From assembly GCA_025998595.1 (NCBI GenBank), contig BNWE01000009.1, positions 1 through 26,685 of the forward strand: a stretch of 26,685 bases of DNA. The letters are read 5' to 3'. A program made the position numbers and the translations under genes. Within the stretch, counting starts at the first letter, position 1, and every line of letters begins with the position of its first letter. The notes under the pieces are model-generated. The model saw only the letters and a list, made by a program, of their open reading frames with translations, ran no database searches and was not told the DNA's origin. Source of the stretch: Alphaproteobacteria bacterium. GTDB taxonomy: Bacteria > Pseudomonadota > Alphaproteobacteria > UBA3830. This document shows positions 8,163 to 14,666 of the stretch, one piece after another.

Positions 8163-8401
8163 ATCAATACCCCTAACAAAAAATACTCATAAGTCTAGTA
8201 AACACTATTTGTGTTACTAAAGAGTAAATAATAGAAGAAAAAGAATAGAAAAAGAAGATTTCTTAGAAAATGAAGCGCTAGAACTTCAATTTTTGAGTAG
8301 ACCTGTTGCGCAACTGCTCTAATGTTACACAGAATATCAGGCATACGTAAGATTCGTTGTTGAAAATGCGTTGTGGCTGTGATCGAATGAAACTGCATTT
8401 A
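8163..8401. other. Divergent intergenic region between pilin and grpE
   Basis: Holds a purine-rich run (8220-8270), a bulged hairpin just upstream of the pilin (8199-8218) and a perfect 10-bp palindrome GTTGCGCAAC (8305-8314). The palindrome lies in TAGACCTGTTGC, a string also found near 19765 and possibly an insertion-element end. No convincing ORF. Confidence 0.35.
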
Positions 8402-8430
8402 TTGAAAAAAACAATTTAATAGGGCATAAT
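8402..8430 (+). promoter_or_regulatory. Promoter of grpE
   Basis: TTGAAA (8402-8407), 17-base spacer, CATAAT (8425-8430), about 30 bases before the grpE start. The TTGAAA box and the CAT core would suit either the housekeeping sigma factor or RpoH; sequence alone does not decide. Confidence 0.6.
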
Positions 8431-8465
8431 GGCTTTTCTATTGGTAGAGTTATGGGAGAAATGCA

Positions 8466-9068
8466 ATGGATGATGAATTTATGAGAGATGGTGAGAACGA
8501 GAATTGCTGTGGTGGGTGCAGTTGTGACGAATATGGCGAAGATTCTGAAGTGAGCGATGAAAGGGGTTCCGTTGCCCAGAAAAAAATAAATGAGCTGGAG
8601 AGCGAGATCCATGTTCTGAAGGATACGCTTCTTAGAAAAATTGCCGAGTCCGAGAATCTTCGGAAAAGACTCGAGAAAGAAAAAGACGAAGCGATTAAGT
8701 ATTCCAATAATAGGTTCGCTCGGGATTTACTGGTTGTTTTGGATAATTTTGATAAAGTTAGCGAGAATTTTCCGGCAATTAGCGCAAAAACAGATGAAGA
8801 TCAAACATTGAGGGCGTTTTTCGATGGAGTCATTCTCTGCGGAAAAGAACTCATGACTGTGTTCAATAAGAACGGACTGTCGAAAGTTAACGTGTCAGTT
8901 GGCGATGCATTTGATCCAAATTATCATCAGGCGATGTGTGAATTGGAGAGCAAAGATAACAAGCCGGGAACAATACTGCAGATATTTCAAGCTGGATACG
9001 TTCATAACGATAGGTTATTGCGTCCAACGATGGTTAGCGTCTCAAAGTCCGTGCCAAACGAGCAGTGA
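8466..9068 (+). CDS. grpE: Nucleotide exchange factor GrpE
   Basis: Cochaperone that releases ADP from DnaK. The 200-residue protein has a long N-terminal coiled coil (about 37-95, KKINELESEIHVLKDTL region), then the four-helix bundle (NFDKVSENF) and the C-terminal beta domain with GDAFDPNYHQAM, LQIFQAGYVHNDRLLRPTMVSV, the GrpE signature. The ATG is preceded by GGGAG. Odd point: residues 14-20 are a cysteine cluster (CCGGCSC) in the normally disordered N-terminus. No dnaK or dnaJ neighbours are present. Confidence 0.96.
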   Translation: MDDEFMRDGENENCCGGCSCDEYGEDSEVSDERGSVAQKKINELESEIHVLKDTLLRKIAESENLRKRLEKEKDEAIKYSNNRFARDLLVVLDNFDKVSENFPAISAKTDEDQTLRAFFDGVILCGKELMTVFNKNGLSKVNVSVGDAFDPNYHQAMCELESKDNKPGTILQIFQAGYVHNDRLLRPTMVSVSKSVPNEQ

Positions 9069-9189
9069 TTGTATTACTTGTTGTTATTGAGGTATATCTG
9101 AGACTCGAGGCTGCGTGCACTGTAAGCATCAATGTTGCATTGGCTTCTAAAAAAACAGCGATGTGGACATGAAAATAGAGGTAGACTAC

Positions 9190-9218
9190 TTGAAAATAAC
9201 CAGCAAATGGTTTAATAA
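9190..9218 (+). promoter_or_regulatory. Promoter of rplU-rpmA
   Basis: TTGAAA (9190-9195), 17-base spacer, TAATAA (9213-9218), about 30 bases upstream of the rplU ATG. Same -35 box as the promoters at 7756 and 8402. Confidence 0.6.
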
Positions 9219-9248
9219 TAGCTTCTGAATCATAAAAGGGATTGTAAT

Positions 9249-9560
9249 ATGCTTGCAGTTATAAAAACAGGCGGGAAGCAGTATAAAGTTAAGACCGGAG
9301 ATTTCCTGTCTGTTGAGAAGCTTCCCTATGAGATTGGAGAGTCCATTGAAATAAAGGACGTTCTCATGACCGAAAGCGATGGAAATGTCGTGTTTGGTAC
9401 TCCAGTTATATCCGGGGCGGTTGTGAAGGCAAGCGTTGTGGATCAAAAGAAACAGAAGACGATTTTGATTTTTAAGAAGAGTCGTCGCAAAAATTATCGT
9501 AGAAAGAATGGGCATCGTCAGCCTGTAACAATTCTTAAGATCGAAGAAATCAAGCATTAG
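9249..9560 (+). CDS. rplU: 50S ribosomal protein L21
   Basis: Large-subunit ribosomal protein. 103 residues with the L21 pattern: MLAVIKTGGKQYKV at the start and the basic KKSRRKNYRRKNGHRQ stretch near the end. Ribosome binding site AGGGA lies seven bases before ATG. It is followed nine bases later by rpmA, the standard pair. Confidence 0.98.
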   Translation: MLAVIKTGGKQYKVKTGDFLSVEKLPYEIGESIEIKDVLMTESDGNVVFGTPVISGAVVKASVVDQKKQKTILIFKKSRRKNYRRKNGHRQPVTILKIEEIKH

Positions 9561-9569
9561 GAGTAAGAT

Positions 9570-9827
9570 ATGGCTACAAAAAAAGCTGGTGGTAGTTCCA
9601 AGAACGGTCGCGACTCGGAAAGTAAGCGACTTGGAGTGAAGCGTTTTGGCGGACAGGCTGTGTTATCCGGCAATATCATTGTCAGACAACGTGGGACGAA
9701 ATTCAGAGCCGGCGATAATGTTGGCATTGGCAGGGATCATACTTTGTTTGCTGTATCCGATGGCGTAGTAAAGTTTTTGAAGAACTCATGCGGTAGATGC
9801 GTTGTATCTGTCGAAGCTGGAAAATAA
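9570..9827 (+). CDS. rpmA: 50S ribosomal protein L27
   Basis: Ribosomal protein whose N-terminal tail reaches the peptidyl transferase centre. 85 residues, starting [22 protein letters not shown], the typical unextended start with no cleavable leader. Ribosome binding site TAGGAG. Cotranscribed with rplU. The usual obgE neighbour is absent. Confidence 0.98.
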   Translation: MATKKAGGSSKNGRDSESKRLGVKRFGGQAVLSGNIIVRQRGTKFRAGDNVGIGRDHTLFAVSDGVVKFLKNSCGRCVVSVEAGK

Positions 9828-9852
9828 ATTAATTATAAGAGACATATTCTAT

Positions 9853-9883
9853 CACGGGAAAGATGATTTCCTGTGCTGTTTTG
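9853..9883 (+). terminator. Likely terminator of rplU-rpmA
   Basis: A 9-bp stem (9853-9861 with 9867-9875, one G-T pair) with a five-base loop is followed by GCTGTTTT. The T-run is short, so efficiency is uncertain. Confidence 0.5.
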
Positions 9884-10040
9884 GGTATTGTGGTGTTTTT
9901 AAAGTGACAGTTGTTTATAATCTTCATTTTTGTTTTGTAAGATTGTTTTTTTTGTGATAGAAATATGTATCTGGTCCATTGCTTCGGGAGCTTGGTGGGC
10001 TTAGGTATTGTTGGCAGGCTCCTTCTAATATTGGTGAATT
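9884..10040 (+). promoter_or_regulatory. Leader region of the RNA-binding protein gene
   Basis: A perfect TATAAT (9916-9921) is the best -10 candidate, with no good -35 at the proper distance. Further on, an 8-bp stem with one G-T pair (GGAGCTTG near 9987 with CAGGCTCC near 10015, 20-base loop) would form in the mRNA leader, 20 bases before the weak ribosome binding site. It may affect translation; this is a guess from structure alone. Confidence 0.35.
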
Positions 10041-10409
10041 ATGGTGAAAAAGTTACACGTCGGAAATTTGGCATATAGTGTGTCAGATGACAATCTCAGA
10101 GAGGCGTTCTCTCAATTTGGTACCGTTCAATCTGCTACGGTCGTGAAAGATAGGGTTAGCGGTAGAAGTAAGGGGTTCGGATTCGTAGAAATGTCAACGG
10201 ATGCTGAAGCAGCAGCTGCTATAGAAAAAATGAATAAAGTTGAGCTAGGTGGTAGGACTATGTTCGTTTCTGAGTCACGCTCTACTGGCGCCCCAGGCGG
10301 CGGCGGTGATCGCGGCGATCGTCGTGATGGAAATCGCGGTGGTGGCGGCGGTTTCGGTGGCGGATTCAGAGGCGGAGATCGTGACGGCGGTGGTCGCAGA
10401 CCTCGCTAA
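10041..10409 (+). CDS. Single-RRM glycine-rich RNA-binding protein
   Basis: 122 residues. An RNA recognition motif spans about 3-80, with RNP2 LHVGNLAY near the start and RNP1 KGFGFVEM around residue 50. A Gly/Arg/Asp-rich tail follows (about 84-122, GGGGDRGDRRDGNRGGGGG type). Such small RRM-RGG proteins occur in cyanobacteria and many proteobacteria and are thought to act as RNA chaperones, often cold-induced. The gene stands alone between an upstream terminator and its own strong terminator. Confidence 0.92.
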   Translation: MVKKLHVGNLAYSVSDDNLREAFSQFGTVQSATVVKDRVSGRSKGFGFVEMSTDAEAAAAIEKMNKVELGGRTMFVSESRSTGAPGGGGDRGDRRDGNRGGGGGFGGGFRGGDRDGGGRRPR

Positions 10410-10436
10410 TTGTATTTAGTTTGTATAATACAAAAG

Positions 10437-10470
10437 GAGCTTCTTGGCGTTGGTCAGGAAGCTCTTTTTT
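10437..10470 (+). terminator. Rho-independent terminator of the RRM gene
   Basis: A 10-bp stem (10437-10446 with 10455-10464, one G-T pair), an eight-base loop and six T (10465-10470). A strong canonical terminator. Confidence 0.9.
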
Positions 10471-10754
10471 GCATATAAATTTTTGAGCATCTCCATATAT
10501 GCTCCTGTTGAGAACGTTTTTTGGAGAACATCTGGTTGTTAGCAAACTCATAGACTTATACGAAACAAAAACAAAAAACAAAATAGAAATTGTAATTTAA
10601 AATTTAAAATAGTATTATTCGAAATGTTATGAAGTATGTTAAAAATATATTAATATATAGAATACAAAACTGCGAAAATAAAGGCTAAAAATGCTGAGTT
10701 TAACATTTTTGCGCAACAGTCACATCTTTGATTTTTTACATAGGAAATAAAGCG
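10471..10754 (+). other. AT-rich upstream region of the cyclodipeptide synthase gene
   Basis: About 280 bases, very AT-rich compared with the flanking genes. It holds a small stem (GAGCAT/ATGCTC near 10484), a perfect 14-bp AT-only palindrome (10645-10658) and a 7-bp hairpin AAAAATG/CATTTTT near 10688-10710. No convincing -35/-10 pair was found. The palindrome is a possible regulator site, but AT-only palindromes arise by chance in such DNA. Confidence 0.35.
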
Positions 10755-11474
10755 ATGGAAAAACACCAAAACAACTATTCTGTAATCTGTGAGTCTGAAA
10801 AATCAGAAAAACTCTTTTTTTTGAAAGAACATGTGCTGATTGGAATAAGCCCTTTTAATAGTTACTTTTCAGAAGAGCGCATGGAGAAAATATTTTTCTG
10901 GGCACTCAATAACTTTCAGGAGATAAGTGTTTTTATTCCCGATGAAATTTCGAGGTACACACTTCAGGCAGTCGGATATACAGAAGATAGAGCACGCCAA
11001 AAGACCAAACGACAGGATCGTTATCTAAAGCACAAAGCAGTAAGAGCGCTTGTCGCAAACAAACTTTCAGAAACGGAGGCGGAAAGCAAAATAGTTCATT
11101 TAACCAAGCTCATGGACAACGAAAAATACACAAAATTCTACAATGATTACCTTGAGTTATATAAAAATGATGAATCTTTTAAAAAAGGTTGTCTCATGAC
11201 TTCCAAATGGGTTCTAGAAAACAAAGATATCTCGGAGAAAATAAGCGACGAATCTGTAAATATTGCAGTTCAATACTTTTTAGCCGAGCTTCCACTATAT
11301 CTAAATACTCCTTATATATTTAGTATTCCATCATCATTGTTTGTATATAAAGATTCTCCATCTGATTTTCTAAAAAAAGTTTACGAAGATGATCAGTTGG
11401 TTTCTCATCAGCAGGGGTGTTTGACGCTAAAAATAGATAACGTCGCCAATGATGAGGAGTTTACTAAAAATTAA
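10755..11474 (+). CDS. tRNA-dependent cyclodipeptide synthase (CDPS, AlbC family)
   Basis: Makes a cyclodipeptide (2,5-diketopiperazine) from two aminoacyl-tRNAs. The 239 residues keep the family's catalytic landmarks: HVLIGISPFNSYFS (26-39) with the aminoacyl-acceptor Ser32 (AlbC Ser37) and Asn35, a basic helix (KTKRQDRYLKHKAVR, about 83-97) for tRNA binding, QYFLAELPL with Tyr174 and Glu178 (AlbC Tyr178/Glu182), and FSIPSSLFVYKDSP with Tyr198. Lys199 stands where the two known subfamilies carry His (NYH) or Pro (XYP); Asn35 points to the NYH side. The frame is open 27 bases upstream from a TTG, but the ATG at 10755 has an AGGA ribosome binding site and gives the same length as AlbC. A PAS hybrid histidine kinase follows after 43 bases; no P450, oxidase or methyltransferase tailoring gene is adjacent. 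The product cannot be predicted from sequence. Confidence 0.93.
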   Translation: MEKHQNNYSVICESEKSEKLFFLKEHVLIGISPFNSYFSEERMEKIFFWALNNFQEISVFIPDEISRYTLQAVGYTEDRARQKTKRQDRYLKHKAVRALVANKLSETEAESKIVHLTKLMDNEKYTKFYNDYLELYKNDESFKKGCLMTSKWVLENKDISEKISDESVNIAVQYFLAELPLYLNTPYIFSIPSSLFVYKDSPSDFLKKVYEDDQLVSHQQGCLTLKIDNVANDEEFTKN

Positions 11475-11517
11475 TTTAATGGTATGATGCTTTTGTATCG
11501 TTTTAGAAGGGCGAGAG

Positions 11518-12996
11518 ATGAGAAAAGAAGAGATATACATAAATAATATATTAAAACACGTTCCCGGAAGTATTTTTTGGAAGGATGTAGACGGAGTTTA
11601 TCTGGGATGTAATCAGCTGGAGGCTGATTTAGCCGGCCTAAAATCTCCGGAGCTTATAATTGGAAAAACAGACTATGATTTATCGTGGAAATGTATTGCT
11701 GATGTCTTAAAGAAGACAGATCAAAGAATCATGCAAACCGAAATTTCGGAAGAAATAATAGAAACTCCGACATTTCCAGATGGCAGACAAATGATAATGC
11801 TAACCAAAAAATCTCCGCTTTATGATGAAAATAATAAGGTTATTGGAATTATAGGAGTATCGATCGACATCACAGATCGCAAGAGAGCAGAAGAATTACA
11901 GGTAAAAAACAAAATACAAAAAGTCAGAATTCAGGAACAAAAAGATTTTGCTACTTTTACAGCGCAAGTTCTGCACGACATTACTTCTCCATTATATACC
12001 ATGGAGTTCATTATGAAATCCCCTGATATTCAAGGGAGAAATCATGTAATATTAAGGGATGTGATAACAAGCATTAAAAATACTGTGGGAGCGCTACTGG
12101 GAAAATATAAAGAATACGAACGAGAGACAAACGCTTCTCAAGTGGGGCTTATTCTTGTTGCTCTGGCATTGGAAGATGCCGTGAGAAACAAGGAGTATCA
12201 ATATAAAGATTCAAAAATCAGGTTCAATTATTCGTTCGATTCTGCCAATAAATTTACATATATCAAAGGCGATCAGCTGAGTTTCGGATGCATGATATCC
12301 AATTTAGTAAACAATGCAGTGGAAGCTTGCCGTGACAAAACTGGCGTTTTGGATATATCGTTTAACGTCGATGATAAATATGTCAATATTGTTCTGAAAG
12401 ATGATGGCATTGGAATATCAAATGAAACGATCAATAAAATTAGAAATCGTTTGCCTAACATTGCTAGCACAAAACATACTGGTGATGGTATTGGAATGGG
12501 GCAAATTCTAACCACCGTCGATTTTTATAATGGAATTATAGAAGTTGAATCTGAGAAAAATGTTGGTACTACTTTTTCGATTAGATTTCCGCTAGTGGAT
12601 TGCCCTAAATGGATCGCTCAGCAGTTGACTTTTAAAAAAGGAGATACTATTGTTGTTTTGGACGATGATCCGTCCGTTCTCAGTACTTTTGAAGATCTTC
12701 TGAAGAATTATTCAAGTGATTTGCGGCTGAAATTCTTTACCAAAAGTAGAGATGCCTTGAATTTCATAGAGTCCTTTAATAACAAAGAGAAGCTTATTTT
12801 CCTCAGTGATTACGAGTTAAGAGATTGCGATTTCAGCGGATTAACGGTCATTCTGCAGAGTGGAATAAAGGAACGTTCGCTCATTGTAACATCAATTCAC
12901 AGCGACAAGAGCATATGCGAAATGGTCGAACGATCTAATGTGAAAATACTGCCAAAACAATTCCTACTTGATGTGCCCGTTACAATAGCGGCGTGA
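11518..12996 (+). CDS. Soluble PAS-domain hybrid sensor histidine kinase with C-terminal receiver
   Basis: 492 residues with no membrane segment, so a cytoplasmic sensor. A PAS/PAC domain (about 8-125) ends with the typical IDITDRKRAEE. A coiled linker and the DHp domain follow, with H-box VLHDITSPL (phospho-accepting His153). The ATPase domain shows the N-box NLVNNAVEA (around 262-270), G1 DDGIGI (295-300) and G2 GDGIGMG (322-328). A receiver domain (about 376-492) has the acidic pocket LDDDPS (381-386), likely phospho-Asp431 (FLSDYEL) and Lys480. All key residues are present, so it should be active. The start ATG has an AGGGCGAG-type ribosome binding site. It lies 43 bases after the cyclodipeptide synthase gene, probably in one operon; no separate output regulator is nearby. 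Confidence 0.93.
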   Translation: MRKEEIYINNILKHVPGSIFWKDVDGVYLGCNQLEADLAGLKSPELIIGKTDYDLSWKCIADVLKKTDQRIMQTEISEEIIETPTFPDGRQMIMLTKKSPLYDENNKVIGIIGVSIDITDRKRAEELQVKNKIQKVRIQEQKDFATFTAQVLHDITSPLYTMEFIMKSPDIQGRNHVILRDVITSIKNTVGALLGKYKEYERETNASQVGLILVALALEDAVRNKEYQYKDSKIRFNYSFDSANKFTYIKGDQLSFGCMISNLVNNAVEACRDKTGVLDISFNVDDKYVNIVLKDDGIGISNETINKIRNRLPNIASTKHTGDGIGMGQILTTVDFYNGIIEVESEKNVGTTFSIRFPLVDCPKWIAQQLTFKKGDTIVVLDDDPSVLSTFEDLLKNYSSDLRLKFFTKSRDALNFIESFNNKEKLIFLSDYELRDCDFSGLTVILQSGIKERSLIVTSIHSDKSICEMVERSNVKILPKQFLLDVPVTIAA

Positions 12997-13173
12997 ATCG
13001 ATCACATAATATTGGTTGAATTTGCATATGGATTCTTAGGATAAATTTGTATGTCATTCGCATACACTCCAACCTGTGCAGAAAATGGATAAAACGTAAC
13101 GCTGGTATAAAAAAATAAAAAAACATACTAGTAATTGTTCGATTTTTTTGATATTTTATCTCTGAGTTAGTGT
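12997..13173. other. Short gap between kinase gene and tRNA-Asn
   Basis: A 6-bp stem (TGTATG/CATACA near 13048-13066) without a T-run is the only structure downstream of the kinase. The AT-rich stretch 13105-13165 should carry the tRNA promoter, but no convincing box pair was identified. Confidence 0.3.
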
Positions 13174-13248
13174 TCCTCGGTAGCTCAGAGGTAGAGCAAG
13201 TGGCTGTTAACCACTGGGTCGGCGGTTCGATCCCGTCCCGAGGAGCCA
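13174..13248 (+). tRNA. tRNA-Asn (anticodon GTT)
   Basis: A full cloverleaf: acceptor TCCTCGG/CCGAGGA, D stem GCTC/GAGC, anticodon stem AGTGG/CCACT with loop CTGTTAA (anticodon GTT), T arm GGCGG-TTCGATC-CCGTC with one G-T pair, discriminator G, and an encoded CCA. The next gene's ATG lies only 17 bases beyond the CCA. Confidence 0.97.
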
Positions 13249-13265
13249 GTTTTTGTCTTTCACCT

Positions 13266-14123
13266 ATGGTTTTTTCTGCAAAAAGTAAGACGTTTCTTGT
13301 TGGTGAATATGCTGTGCTTTTTGGTGGCAGTGCCGTTGTATTAACTACGGATCCAGAGTTCCAATTAACGGCAAGGCATAGCACATGCACGTCTCTTGCT
13401 GGAGTAAATGTGCACTCTCCGGCATTTTCATTTTTCCTAGAGCACATTGATATTTTTAAAAATCTACAACTAAATTTTATTGATCCACACAATGGATCCG
13501 GCGGGTTTGGCGCGTCAAGTGCGCAGTACGTATTGCTGCACCAGCTATACCGAAAACTAACGAATACGTCATGGAATCCGGGCTCATTTCTCATCGAATA
13601 CAGAAGTTATTGCGGACAGTCCATCGGCCCCAGTGGAGCAGACTGCATGGCGCAGCAGGAAAACCGACATATATATTTCAATGGCGCTAGTAATAGCGTC
13701 GAGCACATGAACTGGAACTTTTGCGATTTGGATTTTGTTATTTTTAAAACCGGCATAAAAGTAGAGACACACACGCATCTGCGGCAACTGCGATCTATTG
13801 ATGTGTCTGATCTAAATTTCATTGTCGAAAACGTACGCGAAAGCTTTGTCCGGAGTGATTCCAATATGCTAATAAGAAATGTCATGGATTTCTCTTATTC
13901 GCTTGATAAAATGGGATTTGTCACAGACATAACCCGCAGTCTCGTGAATCAATTGTTGAAAACAAAAGAAATATTGGCAGCCAAAGGATGTGGCGCCATG
14001 TCTGCCGATACCATTATCGTCATTTTTGCCAAAAAAGACAGAGATAAAATCCAGAAAGTTTTAGAAGAAATTCGATTGCACAAAAATGGTTCTCCCCCCT
14101 TAGACAATAACCATGTTCATTAA
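13266..14123 (+). CDS. GHMP kinase, mevalonate kinase-like
   Basis: ATP-dependent small-molecule kinase of the GHMP superfamily. In 285 residues the motifs are KTFLVGEYAVLFGG (8-21), the phosphate loop GGFGASSAQ (79-87), SGAD (123-126, catalytic Asp region) and the C-terminal AKGCGAMSAD (239-248). The GEYAVLFGG start and the GCGA-type third motif resemble mevalonate or phosphomevalonate kinases rather than ispE. The frame is open back into the tRNA, but the ATG at 13266 gives the natural GHMP N-terminus. No Shine-Dalgarno is visible before it; 17 bases separate it from the tRNA-Asn 3' end. The last codons (NNHVH) lie in a repeated sequence (14109-14119), so the natural C-terminus may have been changed by an insertion. 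Confidence 0.8.
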   Translation: MVFSAKSKTFLVGEYAVLFGGSAVVLTTDPEFQLTARHSTCTSLAGVNVHSPAFSFFLEHIDIFKNLQLNFIDPHNGSGGFGASSAQYVLLHQLYRKLTNTSWNPGSFLIEYRSYCGQSIGPSGADCMAQQENRHIYFNGASNSVEHMNWNFCDLDFVIFKTGIKVETHTHLRQLRSIDVSDLNFIVENVRESFVRSDSNMLIRNVMDFSYSLDKMGFVTDITRSLVNQLLKTKEILAAKGCGAMSADTIIVIFAKKDRDKIQKVLEEIRLHKNGSPPLDNNHVH

Positions 14124-14196
14124 TAGGTTTTTGCCACTTTTTGACAATGGAGTTTGAGATGCTGCAGGGCGCAAAAATTTAAATGTGAACATGGTT
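14109..14196. repeat. Inverted-repeat element (possible MITE or solo ends)
   Basis: AACCATGTTCA (14109-14119) is perfectly repeated in inverted orientation as TGAACATGGTT (14186-14196), 66 bases apart. A third copy, within ATTAACCATGTTCAC, lies near 19644, also followed by GAATAGG-like sequence. The shared core in three places suggests the end of a mobile element; no transposase is linked to it. Confidence 0.5.
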
Positions 14197-14417
14197 AATC
14201 TTTGTGAAAAGCTATGTCTTAGATCGCGTTTGGTTACCAGAAACGTTGCAGAAATTGCAGTTGCTTTTTTTTGCAATGCAGGAAAATTTTAGGTGCTTTT
14301 TGCTAAAAATATCAGTGGCATTTAATTCTCCAGAGGAACGGATTTTTCCACTTGGGGGCCCTACGTCGGTGCGTGTCGCACACGCATTAATTCATAAAAC
14401 ACCTGTGGTGCAACCAC
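14197..14417. other. Non-coding scar region
   Basis: No believable gene. Contains several small hairpins, the best a 7-bp stem with a three-base loop (14370-14376 with 14380-14386). An open plus frame from a GTG (14204-14443) shows no domain or ribosome binding site. It separates the inverted-repeat element from the truncated deacetylase gene. Confidence 0.35.
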
Positions 14418-14630
14418 TCATCCAGAGCCACAAAGTGGCGTAGGGATCCAGAAAAAAGAAAATCCAATAAGCACACTTTTAATGATTTCATGCAATTCAT
14501 CTAGACTCACGAAACTGCATCCCAAAAATTTTGCGTATTTTAATAGATCTTCCAGATAATCCGGAGATATTTTCAGACGCTCATTGTAATAAATACGAGC
14601 TGGATCGATGTAATCTATCCTGTGAAGCAT
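14418..14630 (-). pseudogene. Truncated polysaccharide deacetylase-like gene (N-terminal fragment)
   Basis: The first 50 or so codons (MLHRIDYIDP... LEDLLKYAKFLGCSFVSLDEL) look like the start of a NodB-type polysaccharide deacetylase: a his-containing opening followed by the 'search for the helix and then F-V-S-L-D-E-L' pattern of this family. After about residue 50 (position 14480) the sequence becomes unrelated and stops at 70 residues, so the catalytic domain is gone. Start ATG has GGAG nine bases upstream and lies 36 bases downstream of ftsZ on the same strand. Family identification from such a short piece is tentative; truncation probably came from the rearrangement that left the repeats at 14109-14196. 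Confidence 0.45.
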
Positions 14631-14666
14631 TAAAATTGCTCCAATTTTGGGACTATGGACTGTGTA

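Noticed and set aside
13170..13265. Extension of the GHMP kinase frame into the tRNA (GTG at 13170)
   Set aside because: It would translate the tRNA-Asn; the family N-terminus begins at the ATG at 13266.
14204..14443. Plus-strand open frame of 79 codons between the repeat element and the deacetylase fragment
   Set aside because: No ribosome binding site, no domain, and it overlaps the deacetylase fragment; judged a chance frame.
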